DNA from: Streptomyces melanogenes
GTDB taxonomy: Bacteria; Actinomycetota; Actinomycetes; Streptomycetales; Streptomycetaceae
Length of the DNA stretch: 64,000 nt
Direction of reading: 5' to 3'
Assembly (NCBI RefSeq): GCF_014649795.1
Contig: NZ_BMTS01000018.1
Span: forward strand, 109,307 to 173,306
The notes beneath the pieces were generated by a model. That model was not told the origin of the DNA, made no database searches, and was given only the letters and a program-made list of their open reading frames with translations. Below are positions 1 through 8,406 of this stretch, one piece after another. How positions within the stretch are numbered: position 1 is the stretch's first letter; every line of letters begins with the position of its first letter. A program made the translations under genes and the position numbers.

Positions 1-560
1 TCGCGGAGGAAGTCGTGGTTGCGTTCACTGGCCGTGCCGATCACCCGGGCGCCGAGCGCGACGGCGATCTGCACGCCGAGCGAGCCGACGCCGCCGGCCG
101 CGGCGTGGATCAGCACGGTCTCGCCCTTGACCAGACCGACCCGCTTGATCGTCTGGTAGGCGGTGAGCCCCGCGAGCGGCGCTCCGGCGGCCTCCTCCCA
201 GCTCAGCGCGGCGGGCTTCCTGGCCAGGGTGCGCACGGGCGCGGCGACGAGCTCCGCGTACGTGCCGTTCTGCGCCCAGTCCTTGCGTACGTATCCGAAG
301 ACCTCGTCCCCCACCGCGAACTCGGTGGCGTCCAGACCGACCCGTTCCACCACACCGGCCACGTCCCAGCCGGAGATCAGCGGGAAGCGGACTTCCATGA
401 TCGGGTCCAGGTAACCGGCGGCGAGCTTCCAGTCGACCGGATTGACCCCGGCCGCCTTCACCCGGACGAGGACCTCACCGGGCGCGACCTTGGGATCGGG
501 CAGCTCGACCAGTCGCAGGTCGTCGGCGGCTCCGTACGATTCAAGCGCGATTGCCTTCAT
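1..560 (-). CDS. NADP-dependent quinone oxidoreductase (zinc-type MDR family), 3' part missing
   Basis: The gene enters from the left edge. Only about 186 N-terminal residues are present and the C-terminal end lies outside the window. Reading from the ATG at 558-560, the protein has the GroES-like N-terminal fold of medium-chain reductases, with GEVLVRVKAAGVNPVDWK and GWDVAGVVERVG. The start of the Rossmann domain follows, with the AAGGVGS nucleotide loop near residue 155. No catalytic zinc cysteines are seen, which fits the quinone oxidoreductase branch that reduces quinones or enones with NADPH. It stands alone in this window, so the physiological substrate cannot be inferred. Confidence 0.88.
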   Translation of the reverse strand, partial: MKAIALESYGAADDLRLVELPDPKVAPGEVLVRVKAAGVNPVDWKLAAGYLDPIMEVRFPLISGWDVAGVVERVGLDATEFAVGDEVFGYVRKDWAQNGTYAELVAAPVRTLARKPAALSWEEAAGAPLAGLTAYQTIKRVGLVKGETVLIHAAAGGVGSLGVQIAVALGARVIGTASERNHDFLR

Positions 561-693
561 GCTCCAGAACCGCTTTCCGGCCGGTCGCTGCGTTCCGGCC
601 CAGTCGATGGGGGCTTCCCTCTGCTGCGTCCAGGATTCACACGGGTGCGGGACGTAGGCAACTCCAGCCGGAGGCGGCACCCACGGCTGCCCG

Positions 694-1134
694 TCACCCG
701 CCGAAGCGGCGCACGTACCGGCGCTGCCAGGGCGTCTCGACAGCGTGCCGGTCGTAGTTCCGCCGTACGAAGTCCACGGCATCCTCGGCAGGCACCCCGT
801 CAAGGACGGCGAGACAGGCAAGGGCGGTGCCGGTACGCCCCCGCCCGCCACCACACGCGACCTCGACGCGCTCGCGTCCCGCACGCTCCCACGCCTCGCG
901 GAACACCTTCGCGGCCTGGCCACGGTCCCCGGGCAGCCAGAAGTCCGGCCAGCGCAGCCACGCGAAATGCCAGGGGACATCGGGCGGAGGCTTGCCAAGC
1001 AGATAGACGGCGTACGAGGGCGTTGGCCCGTCCGGAAGCGGCCTACGCAGCCCACGACCTCGCACCAGCCGCCCGGACGGAAGGCGCAGAACTCCTGCGC
1101 CGGTCGGCTCCCAGGATTCACGGCTCGCGGTCAC
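694..1134 (-). CDS. Small protein-tyrosine-phosphatase-like protein
   Basis: The protein has 146 aa. The stretch VACGGGRGRTGTALA contains the C-x5-R-T signature of cysteine-dependent phosphatases. The upstream WLRWPDFWLPGD segment supplies the general-acid region. The GTG at 1132-1134 (VTASRESWEP) is chosen because the open frame runs far upstream into unrelated sequence and homologues of this type are about 140-150 aa. Such proteins are annotated in Streptomyces as protein phosphatases. The substrate is unknown. It lies between two unrelated genes and is probably transcribed alone. Confidence 0.78.
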   Translation of the reverse strand: MTASRESWEPTGAGVLRLPSGRLVRGRGLRRPLPDGPTPSYAVYLLGKPPPDVPWHFAWLRWPDFWLPGDRGQAAKVFREAWERAGRERVEVACGGGRGRTGTALACLAVLDGVPAEDAVDFVRRNYDRHAVETPWQRRYVRRFGG

Positions 1135-1365
1135 GGGTTCACCGTAGCGTCGTCGTACGGTGGATCTCCTGCTCTGGCGGCTCATCTGCCCCTTGCGCGC
1201 CGCAGCGGGGTCAGGAGCACCCCCACGCACTCCCACCCAAGAGCCGGTCCACGCAAACCCATTGGCGTCTCTGACCACCGTTTCGCTGATCCCTCCCATG
1301 ACATACGCTGCCGACTGAACAGGTGATCCACTTGGTGATCCGCGAGGTCGAGGGCACGGGAGTCG

Positions 1366-2241
1366 ATGACGCACCAACGTGACGTCGGTCTGCCGGGAGG
1401 CGCCGCCGGCGGGACGGCAACGCCCCGGAGCGGCGGCGCCTGGGGCTCGGCGCTGTCGTCCGAGGAGTTCGCGGCGATCAGAGGGGCCGGGTTCGAGCCG
1501 GTCGGGCAAGTGCTCGGTACCGCCGTCTTCACCATCGGGTCCACCGGTGTCTGGGGGTGCCCGGGTGCGTGGTCGGTGGCGGACGGCAGGAAGGTGCCGC
1601 CGTCGTCGGCTTGGACGTCGTCGTTCTCGCAGTTGGTGCGGGCGATGTACACCGGGCGCAGGCTGGCACTCGACCGTGCGGTGGCCGAGTGCCGTGCGCT
1701 CGGCGGCGACGGGGTCGTCGGGGTGAAGCTGCGGGTCGGTGAATTCCCGTCCGGGGGTACGGAGTTCACCGCGCTGGGCACGGCGGTTCGGGCCCGCTCG
1801 CGCGTCCGGCCGCGCCTGCCGTTCACCTCGCACCTGAGCGGCCAGGACTTCGCCAAGCTCGTGCACGGCGGATGGATTCCCACCGGACTGGCCTTCGGTA
1901 TCGCCCTGGAGATCCGGCACGACGACTGGCGCACCTCCCGCCGGATCCGCTGGACCGCCGGGAACCAGGAGGTCGACGGCCATACCCAGCTGATCAGCTT
2001 CGTCCGCCAGGACGCCCGCAGACAGCTCGCCCTCGACGCGGCGAAGCACGGCGGCGACGGAGTGGTGGTGGACGACGTGGAGTTGAGGGTGCGCGAGAGC
2101 GAGTGCCCTACGTACGGCTACTCGCGCGACCTCACCGCGGAGGCGGTCCTCGTCGGCACCTCCATCGCCCGGTTCGACCGCTCCGAGCGGCCCGCCGGGC
2201 CCGGACCACTGACCATCATGAGACTGGAGCGCGAGCACTGA
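1366..2241 (+). CDS. YbjQ/UPF0145-like protein, two tandem domains (first copy)
   Basis: This 291-aa soluble protein is built of two YbjQ-like (UPF0145, 'heavy-metal-binding domain') repeats, one starting near residue 25 and one near residue 155. Each has the pattern hydrophobic strand, GFEPVGQVLG-type turn, then an ARxLALDRAVAECRALGGDGVVGVKL helix-strand block whose parts recur in the next gene. The function of the family is not established; metal binding has only been suggested. It is the first gene of a three-gene operon, with 1 nt between its stop and the next start. A GGTGATCC direct repeat (1322-1329 and 1334-1341) lies just upstream. Confidence 0.82.
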   Translation: MTHQRDVGLPGGAAGGTATPRSGGAWGSALSSEEFAAIRGAGFEPVGQVLGTAVFTIGSTGVWGCPGAWSVADGRKVPPSSAWTSSFSQLVRAMYTGRRLALDRAVAECRALGGDGVVGVKLRVGEFPSGGTEFTALGTAVRARSRVRPRLPFTSHLSGQDFAKLVHGGWIPTGLAFGIALEIRHDDWRTSRRIRWTAGNQEVDGHTQLISFVRQDARRQLALDAAKHGGDGVVVDDVELRVRESECPTYGYSRDLTAEAVLVGTSIARFDRSERPAGPGPLTIMRLEREH

Positions 2242-2242
2242 C

Positions 2243-3106
2243 ATGACCGAGCGAACGGGGCAGGAACCGATGGGGAGGGCCGCACAGCCGACCGCGGAGG
2301 GTGTGCCCGAGGATGCGATGCGGCGGCTTGCGCAGCTCCAGCCGGGGGAAAAAGGCTCGCTCTTCACCTCGGACCTGACGGTGAACGAGTTCCTGCTGGT
2401 ACGTGAGGTCGGCTTCCGCCCGCTCGGCCTGGTCCTCGGATCCTCCGTCTACCATGTCGGCCTCCAGCTCGGCCGGTGGTCGAAGAACCAGGAGCTGACC
2501 AAACTGTCCCAGGCCATGTACCACGCGCGCGAGCTCGCGATGAGCCGGATGGAAGCGGAGGCGAGCGCTCTGGGAGCGGACGGGATCGTGGGGGTGCGGC
2601 TGGACATCGAGTTCAAGGAGTTCGGCTCGGACATCGCCGAGTTCATCGCGATCGGCACGGCGGTGAAGGCGGACGGCGCGGACCCGGGGCCGGGCGGGAC
2701 CTGGCTCAACAACAAGGGCAAGCCGTTCACCTCGGACCTGTCCGGCCAGGATTTCTGGACGCTGATCCGGGCCGGATACGCGCCGCTGGACATGGTCATG
2801 GGCTCGTGTGTCTACCACGTGGCCCACCAGCGCCTCGCTCAAGTGCTGAGCAACACGGGCCGCAACGTCGAGATCGAACCCTTCACCCAGGCACTCTACG
2901 ACGCCCGCGAGCTGGCGATGAGCCGTATGCAGGCCGAGGGGAACGCCCTGGAGGCCGAGGGGATCGTGGCTGTCCAGCTGAGACAGCACTCGCACAACTG
3001 GGGCGCGCACACCACCGAGTTCTTCGCCATCGGAACAGCCGTGCGCCCGCTCCGCGACGACCACGTCATCGAGCGTCCGACCATGGTGTTGAGCCTCGAT
3101 GCCTGA
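2243..3106 (+). CDS. YbjQ/UPF0145-like protein, two tandem domains (second copy)
   Basis: This is a 287-aa paralogue of the preceding gene. It also has two YbjQ-like units, each opening with a PFTSDLSGQDF or LFTSDLTVNEF segment and carrying the ARELAMSRMQAEGNALEAEG-type helix. Each ends in a TEFFAIGTAV or AEFIAIGTAV strand. The start could be ATG 2243 or the in-frame ATG at 2270. Position 2243 is preferred because it nearly abuts the upstream stop, which suggests coupling. The role is unknown. The repeated helix-strand block implies internal duplication followed by gene duplication. Confidence 0.83.
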   Translation: MTERTGQEPMGRAAQPTAEGVPEDAMRRLAQLQPGEKGSLFTSDLTVNEFLLVREVGFRPLGLVLGSSVYHVGLQLGRWSKNQELTKLSQAMYHARELAMSRMEAEASALGADGIVGVRLDIEFKEFGSDIAEFIAIGTAVKADGADPGPGGTWLNNKGKPFTSDLSGQDFWTLIRAGYAPLDMVMGSCVYHVAHQRLAQVLSNTGRNVEIEPFTQALYDARELAMSRMQAEGNALEAEGIVAVQLRQHSHNWGAHTTEFFAIGTAVRPLRDDHVIERPTMVLSLDA

Positions 3107-3515
3107 CTCGGCGCCTGATTCGATGCCGGAGAGGGAAGTGGCGCTGCTGGCCGCGGCACTGCGCCGGGACAGCGCCGACCTGAACCTCTACGCCAACGTG
3201 CTGTCGGCGAGCCTGGCGGACTCGCTGCCGCCCGGCGCTGTACGGGTCACGCGCAGGCGTTCCGTCGCGGAACGGGTGACGGGGCGCGAGGGCTCGGTCG
3301 CCGAACTGGACGTCGCGCTCGGGGAGCAGCGGCTCTCGTTGCGGATGGACCGAGGCCGGGTGACCGGGGAGATCTGCCACGAGGTGCGGGGCATCGTGCT
3401 CTCGCGGCGCCACGTGGACTTGGACGAGTGGATCGATGCGCTGGCCCGCTGTCTGGCCGACGCCGCGGCCTCCAATGCCCGGGCCCGCGAGGCCGTCGAG
3501 CGCTTTCTGGGCTGA
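3099..3515 (+). CDS. Conserved hypothetical protein coupled to the YbjQ genes
   Basis: The 138-aa protein has an N-terminal helical segment (EREVALLAAALRRDSADLNLYANVL). A beta-rich middle (AELDVALGEQRLSLRMDRG) and a C-terminal Ala-rich amphipathic helix follow. No catalytic motif or membrane segment is visible and I do not recognise the family. Its start overlaps the end of the upstream gene by 8 nt, so it is translationally coupled and probably works with the YbjQ proteins. A strong hairpin closes the operon 60 nt after the stop. Confidence 0.75.
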   Translation: MPDSAPDSMPEREVALLAAALRRDSADLNLYANVLSASLADSLPPGAVRVTRRRSVAERVTGREGSVAELDVALGEQRLSLRMDRGRVTGEICHEVRGIVLSRRHVDLDEWIDALARCLADAAASNARAREAVERFLG

Positions 3516-3575
3516 CCGCAGCCGCCCCCGCCGTGCGGCGCAGAAGAACGTGACGCCCCTGGTCCGGGAGCGTTA

Positions 3576-3610
3576 GAGATGCCGTGCACTCCTGTGGTGC
3601 ACGGCATCTC
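3576..3610 (+). terminator. Perfect 14-bp stem-loop after the YbjQ operon
   Basis: GAGATGCCGTGCAC at 3576-3589 is exactly complementary to 3597-3610 with a 7-nt loop. There is no U-run, as is common in Streptomyces terminators. It lies between the YbjQ operon and the glycosyltransferase start. It rules out an earlier in-frame ATG at 3579 as the glycosyltransferase start, because that ATG is inside the stem. Confidence 0.82.
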
Positions 3611-3653
3611 CCCTTCGCAGCCCGAGCAACGGAACACCCGGAGGTCCCAAACC

Positions 3654-4895
3654 GTGGAGCCCGAGTCCCCGCTCACCCGGCGTCGTGTCCTCCTGGCCAC
3701 CTGGGGTACGACCGGTGACATCGCCCCCTACACAGGACTGGCCACCGGCCTCAAGGACGCGGGGCACGACGTCACCGTCGTCACGTCCAACCGCTATGCG
3801 GACACCTTCCGTCAGCACGGGCTTGGCGTCCATGCCATGCCCCTTGACCAGTACGAGGCGGCGATCGGGCAGGTGCCGACTCGGCGTGCACGCACAAACA
3901 ACGCCCGGGAGATGGCGACGGTCGCGGCGCGGTGCCTGCTGGAGGCCGCGAGCGAGGGGACCGATTTCCTGCTCGCTCATCCTCTCCTGCACCCCCAAGC
4001 CGCCCTCATCGGCCGCGGACTGGGAGTGCCGTGCATCGGTACGTACACCGTCTCGCACGCGATGATGCTCCCTCGGCTCCTGGCGGGAAATCCCCGTCGT
4101 CGCTATCGCCTCGCCGACTCCGTGGTCAGGATGATCCTCAGCCCGATCTACAAGCCGGGAGCCGCCCATCTGCGACGGGAACTCGGCCTCACACCCAGCG
4201 CCGTCGAAGACATGACGCTGCCCACCTCGCGACACTCCGTCCGCTACGGATTCGGCGCACCGCTGCTGCCCCGGCGCCTGCGGCTCCCCGCCTCCCACCA
4301 GGTGGTCGGCGCCTGGCGCCCCCGACGCGCCATAGATTGGCAGCCCGATGCACGACTTCAGGAGTTCCTCGAATCCGGCCCCGCCCCGGTCTACTTCGGC
4401 TTCGGAAGCATGCGCGGCATCAACCAGGACCACCTCGCCCACGCCATCACCGGGGTCGTCCAACGCCTCGGGATCCGCGCCGTCGTCCAAGGTGGTTGGG
4501 CCGAGTTGCAGAGCCACGGCGACGACGTCCTCAACATCCGCGACTGCCCGCACGACTGGCTCTTCCCCCGGATACGGGCCGCGGTCCACCACGCGGGAGC
4601 GGGTACGACCCACGCCTGCCTCCAAGCCGCCACACCCGCCCTGCCCATCCCCGTCGCCATGGACCAGCCCTTCTGGGCCTCCCGGCTCCATGCCCTGGGT
4701 CTCACTCCCACCGTGATCCCCCATCAGCGGCTCACCGGCGCGAACCTCACCCTCGCCCTCGAACAGCTCCTGACCGACGACCGCTATCGCCTGCGCACCG
4801 ACCGCATCAGCCGAGCCGTCCGGCAACAGGACGGCACCGCGGCCATCCTCGAAGAAGTCGCGCGACCACTGGGGAGCGCACACCTCACGGGATGA
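3654..4895 (+). CDS. GT1/GT28-type glycosyltransferase (MGT / sterol-glucosyltransferase-like)
   Basis: This 413-aa GT-B enzyme transfers a sugar from a nucleotide donor to a lipid, polyketide or flavonoid-like acceptor. The N-terminal loop LLATWGTTGDIAPYTGLA and the donor-site block VHHAGAGTTHACLQAATP followed by MDQPFWASRL are diagnostic. GTG 3654 is chosen because GGAGGT lies 8 nt upstream and the alternative ATG is inside a hairpin. Its last 11 nt overlap the convergent hydrolase gene. The adjacent KASIII/ACP operon suggests it may glycosylate an acyl product made there, but that is inference. Confidence 0.88.
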   Translation: MEPESPLTRRRVLLATWGTTGDIAPYTGLATGLKDAGHDVTVVTSNRYADTFRQHGLGVHAMPLDQYEAAIGQVPTRRARTNNAREMATVAARCLLEAASEGTDFLLAHPLLHPQAALIGRGLGVPCIGTYTVSHAMMLPRLLAGNPRRRYRLADSVVRMILSPIYKPGAAHLRRELGLTPSAVEDMTLPTSRHSVRYGFGAPLLPRRLRLPASHQVVGAWRPRRAIDWQPDARLQEFLESGPAPVYFGFGSMRGINQDHLAHAITGVVQRLGIRAVVQGGWAELQSHGDDVLNIRDCPHDWLFPRIRAAVHHAGAGTTHACLQAATPALPIPVAMDQPFWASRLHALGLTPTVIPHQRLTGANLTLALEQLLTDDRYRLRTDRISRAVRQQDGTAAILEEVARPLGSAHLTG

Positions 4896-5850
4896 TCTCG
4901 GCGGTGCAGTCCGGCAGGTCGTCCAGGGGTGCGCCGTGCAGGAAACGCGTGAGGACGGCGGCGAAGTCGGCGTCGCGTTCCAGGTGCAGCAGGTGGTCGG
5001 CGTTCCTCATCACGAGGAAGGTGGCGTCGGCGATGGTGGCCGCGACGGCACGGTTGTCCTCGACGGTGGTGGCCGTGTCATGCTCGCCCACGCCTACGAG
5101 GGCGGGGACACCGGTGATACCCCCTGCGGGGAGCGGGTCGCGCAGCAGCAGGAAGCCACGGTCGAAGACGTAACGCACCAGGGGGTCGTGAGGGGACGCC
5201 GTGAGTTGGTCGAGCATGACGCGCGCGGCGGCTCTGATGAGCAGGTGGTGTTCGGCGGCCTGGGTGTTGGTCAGGACGTTGACCAGTTCGGCTGCGGTGT
5301 GTCGGCGCCTCGCGGGCGAGTCGGCGTGCGGGGGCGCGGCTTCGCGGCGCAGGCCTTCGTGGATGAGCGCGGCGAGTCGGGGGCTGGGGTGCCGGGCGGC
5401 CCCGAAGAGCATCAGCCGGGTGACGCGGTCGGGGTGCCGTTGGGCGAGCCGGTAGCCGATGGGATAGCCGGAGGAGACGGCGAGGACAGCGAAACGGGGG
5501 ACGGACAGCTGGTCGACCGCGCTCAGGGCGGCGGCGGTGAGGTCGTCCCAGGTGAGGCTGGCACGGGCTTGCCCGGGTGAGCGGGCGGGCGGCAGGTCGG
5601 GGATCAGGAGCGGCCGGTGGGGGGCGAGGTGGCGTTCCAGCCGAGCCCAGGAGTGCCGACTTTGCAGGCCGCCGCCGAGTACGAGCAGGGGTTCGCCCTC
5701 GGTCGGCGCGCGCGGGGTGACCACCCTGCAGGGGTAGTGCGCCGAGGCCCAGGCGATCTCGTGATCACGGATGTCGGTCTCGGTCTCGTCGAAGGTGTGG
5801 ACAGCGCTATCAGTGTCGGGCAGAGCTGGTCCTGCCGCGAGGTGCGTCAC
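4885..5850 (-). CDS. Alpha/beta hydrolase A (last gene of the KASIII-ACP-hydrolase operon)
   Basis: The 321-aa protein has an alpha/beta-hydrolase fold. LLVLGGGLQSRHSW is the oxyanion-loop region. AVSSGYPIGYRLAQRHPDRV is the nucleophile elbow, with Ser in an S-S-G-Y context instead of the usual G-x-S-x-G. GVGEHD and NADHLLHLE supply the acid and His. It starts with GTG 5848-5850, overlapping the ACP stop by 4 nt (GTGA), so it is co-translated with ACP1. A hydrolase in this position could release or edit an ACP-bound acyl chain. It is the intact paralogue of the broken hydrolase at 7328-8021. Confidence 0.85.
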   Translation of the reverse strand: MTHLAAGPALPDTDSAVHTFDETETDIRDHEIAWASAHYPCRVVTPRAPTEGEPLLVLGGGLQSRHSWARLERHLAPHRPLLIPDLPPARSPGQARASLTWDDLTAAALSAVDQLSVPRFAVLAVSSGYPIGYRLAQRHPDRVTRLMLFGAARHPSPRLAALIHEGLRREAAPPHADSPARRRHTAAELVNVLTNTQAAEHHLLIRAAARVMLDQLTASPHDPLVRYVFDRGFLLLRDPLPAGGITGVPALVGVGEHDTATTVEDNRAVAATIADATFLVMRNADHLLHLERDADFAAVLTRFLHGAPLDDLPDCTAEIIP

Positions 5851-6089
5851 GCGTTGGCCGCCTGGTGACGCTCGATGAGAGCGGCCAGGTCAGCGATGGT
5901 GGAGTTCCCGGAGAGGTCTGTTTCGGTGATCACCACACCGTGGTCGTCCTCAAGGACCATGGCCAGGACGGCGATGGCCATGGAGTCCACGCCCGCTTGA
6001 GTGAGCGTGGCGGTGGGTGTGACCGGGGCGGCGGGGAGTCCGGCTTTCTGCGTCAGGGTGTCGATGACGATCCGCAGCATGGGGCTCAT
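5847..6089 (-). CDS. Acyl carrier protein ACP1
   Basis: This 80-aa acidic ACP has the phosphopantetheine attachment Ser in the motif QAGVDSMAIAVLAM. The start ATG 6087-6089 has AGAGAAG just upstream. Its stop overlaps the hydrolase A start. Because of the 76-bp duplication in the upstream KASIII gene, the ACP is now also reached in frame by read-through from KASIII-1, giving a possible 468-aa KASIII-ACP fusion (literal open frame 5847-7253). Independent initiation at 6089 still looks possible. Its partner should be KASIII-1. Confidence 0.85.
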   Translation of the reverse strand: MSPMLRIVIDTLTQKAGLPAAPVTPTATLTQAGVDSMAIAVLAMVLEDDHGVVITETDLSGNSTIADLAALIERHQAANA

Positions 6090-6178
6090 GGCTTCTCTGT
6101 GTACGTAACGAACGGTTCGGGGGCGGTCAGTTGGACGAGCGGACGTTTGGCGCGCTTTCTGCGGTCGTCTCGGCGGTT

Positions 6179-7253
6179 TCACAGACAAGGAGTGACACCC
6201 TGGGGCCAGATGGCGGTGGTCGCCGCCCAGGACAGGCCGCTGCCGAACGCCACCATCACCAGGCGCTGCCCCTCTTTGACCGTCCCGTCCCCGGCCGCCT
6301 GCGCGAGCAGGATCGGTGCCGAACGCCACCATCACCAGGCGCTGCCCCTCTTTGACCGTCCCGTCCCCGGCCGCCTGCGCGAGCAGGATCGGTACGGAAG
6401 CCGCGGCGGTGTTTCCGATCGTCTCGATGTTGGAGGGCATACGGGCGAGCGGAAAGGGCAGCGCCGCCGCCAGCGCGGTGGTGATCGTGGCGTTGGCCTG
6501 GTGGGCGATGAGCACGTCGACGTCCGACAGGTCCCAGCCGACGGCCGCTGCCGCCCCGGTCGCGGCCGCTTTCATCCGGCGCACCGCGTTGCGCAGCACT
6601 TCGGTGCCGCGCATGTGCAGATAGAGGTCGTTCCCGTCGGAGGCGGGGGACGCGGCGCGGTGGCGGGAGCCGCCCGCGGGAATGGCGATGGCGTCGGCGA
6701 GGGTGCCGTCACTGCCCCAGACGGTCGGCCCGAGGGTGGACGCCTGGCCGGGACGGGCCGCGCGCAGCACGACAGCACCCGCGCCGTCACCGAAGATGGG
6801 CGCGGTACTGGAGTCCGCCGGGTTGACCATCGTGGACGTGCTTTCGGCGGCGATCACCAGGACGGACGCGGCGGTGCCCGTCGCGATCAGCCCTTTGGCC
6901 AGCTCACAGGCGTACAGGAAACCGGAACAACCGGCGTTGATGTCGAAGGCGGCGATCCCGGTCATGCCCAGTCGGCTTGCCACTTCGGGGGCGCCCGCCG
7001 GGCAGAGCCGGTCGGGCGTGGTGGTGGCCAGGATGAGCGCGTCCACGCCTTCGGCGTGCGCGGAGGCGAGGGCGCGGGCGCCCGCTTCGGTGGCCAGATG
7101 GACGGTGGCGGCTCCGTCGCTGATGCGGTGCCGTTGCGCGATGCCGATGCGCCGCCGTACGAAGGCGTCCATCTCGGGGGCCATCAGATCCGCGTTGGTC
7201 ACGACGGTGGGCGGCAGCCAGCACCCGAGTCCGGCCACGATGGTGTGGGTCAT
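6179..7253 (-). CDS. Ketoacyl-ACP synthase III, KASIII-1; C-terminus frameshifted into ACP1
   Basis: This FabH-like enzyme condenses an acyl starter with malonyl-ACP. Catalytic Cys (INAGCSGFLYA), His (IAHQAN) and Asn (IGNTAAAS) are all present. After VAFG the frame is shifted by a 76-bp tandem duplication (76 = 25 codons + 1). If one copy is removed, the gene ends normally with FGSGLSWAATTAIWPQG at the TGA at 6179-6181, giving 332 aa, the usual family length. As written, translation does not stop there but continues into the ACP1 frame. The catalytic core is untouched, so the fused protein could still be active. An assembly error is the main alternative. Confidence 0.8.
6241..6392. repeat. 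Perfect 76-bp tandem direct duplication inside KASIII-1
   Basis: Bases 6241-6316 are repeated exactly at 6317-6392. The unit begins TGCCGAACGCCACCATCACC and ends GAGCAGGATCGG. No spacer separates the copies and no mismatch is seen, so the event is very recent or artefactual. Because 76 is not a multiple of three, it moves the KASIII-1 C-terminus into the frame of the downstream ACP. Confidence 0.95.
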
Positions 7254-7327
7254 GCTTGCCCCGATCGTCTTCCTGGGTGGTGCGGTGCCGTAGGGACGTG
7301 TCCAGCGCGCCATGGTGCGGCTGCCCC

Positions 7328-8021
7328 TCAGCCGCGTACGGCAGCGGTGGCGGCAGTTCCGACAGCGGCCACCGGTTCCACCAGGTAGTCGCGGTCCTCC
7401 AGCGGCTGGTCGGTGAAGAAGCGCATCACCAAGTCGCTGGCCTCGTCGCGGCGTTGCATGAACACCCAGTGATCCGCCTCGGCGATCGCGGCGAACGTGC
7501 AGTGCTCGATGGTCGCCGCGAACTCGCGCTGTTCCGCCAGGGAGCTGATGGTGTCGTGCTCGCCGCAGAAGACGAGGGTCGGAACGTCCCGGAGGCCGCC
7601 TTCGGGGCCGAGGTTCTCCAGGACCGACCGCTCCATCGTCTCGAATCCGTGGGCGCTGGCAGTGACACCGCGCAGGGTCATCCGCGTCACCAACTGGCGT
7701 ACGATGTCGCGGTTCCTGATCGTGGCCCGCGAGTCGCCGCACAGGAACATCTCCGTCAGCACATTGACGAAACCCTTGGCGTCCCCGCTCGCCATCCGCT
7801 GGGCTCCGCGATTCCACAGGTTGATGAGCTTGTCGCTGATACGGACGGGGACCCCGCCGAGCGCCAGCTTGGCCAGTCGCTCCGGTCGGCGCTGCGCGCA
7901 GCGGCAGGCGACGGCGGAACCGGACGAGGACGGGGTCGATCCGGGGGTTCTCGGCGGGCACCACCTGGTAGGAGAAGGACAGTCCGTCCAGGGACAACGT
8001 GCGGGTGATCGCCTCGGTCAC
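7328..8021 (-). pseudogene. Alpha/beta hydrolase B, internal deletion with frameshift
   Basis: The first 33 residues from GTG 8019-8021 (ending NPRIDPVLV) match the N-terminal part of this hydrolase family. From about 7921 the coding continues in another frame with CAQRRPERLAKLALGGVPV and runs to the TGA at 7328, including the acid loop FCGEHDT and EADHWVFM. By comparison with hydrolase A, about 75-90 residues including the nucleophile elbow are missing, and the junction is out of frame. No single frame gives a full hydrolase. It sits 77 nt after ACP2 and 74 nt before KASIII-1. Confidence 0.82.
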
Positions 8022-8098
8022 GGCTCTCCAACAGTCGTACGAAAGGGGTGAGCATCGGGTGTGGTGACTCAGGGGGACGTGGGGCCCGGCCGTGGTTG

Positions 8099-8392
8099 TC
8101 AGCCCTGCGGCACGGCGCTGCCGCTTTCCTGCCGTTGCCGGTCGACGCCCTCCAGTGCCTCGGTGATGAGCTCGGCGGTCTGGCGCAGTGTCATCTCTCC
8201 GCTGGCGAGCGAGTCGTCCAGGTGGATGCCGTAGTGGTCGGAGAGCGTCACGAACATCTCCACCTGGGCGATGGAGTCCAGTTCCAGGCTCTCGAAGGTG
8301 CGGTCGCCGATGAGTTCGGCCTCGGGGAGGCCGAACGCGGAGGCCAGGTAGGTGCGGATGTGGTCGAGGGGCTGCTGGGCGGGCTGGCTCAT
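8099..8392 (-). CDS. Acyl carrier protein ACP2
   Basis: This 97-aa ACP has its phosphopantetheine Ser in the motif ESLELDSIAQVEMF, and the rest shows a typical four-helix, acidic composition. ATG 8390-8392 follows the KASIII-2 stop by 14 nt, so the two are co-transcribed. It is only distantly similar to ACP1, and its serine motif is more like that of fatty-acid or aromatic-polyketide carriers. It probably carries the growing chain for KASIII-2. Confidence 0.87.
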   Translation of the reverse strand: MSQPAQQPLDHIRTYLASAFGLPEAELIGDRTFESLELDSIAQVEMFVTLSDHYGIHLDDSLASGEMTLRQTAELITEALEGVDRQRQESGSAVPQG

Positions 8393-8406
8393 GGTGGTGG
8401 GCTCCT

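Noticed and set aside
3579..3653. Upstream ATG start for the glycosyltransferase at 3579
   Set aside because: The codon lies inside the terminator stem and lacks an RBS, while GTG 3654 has GGAGGT at good spacing.
6241..6392. CRISPR-like repeat
   Set aside because: There are only two perfectly abutting copies of 76 bp inside a coding gene, with no spacers; it is a tandem duplication.
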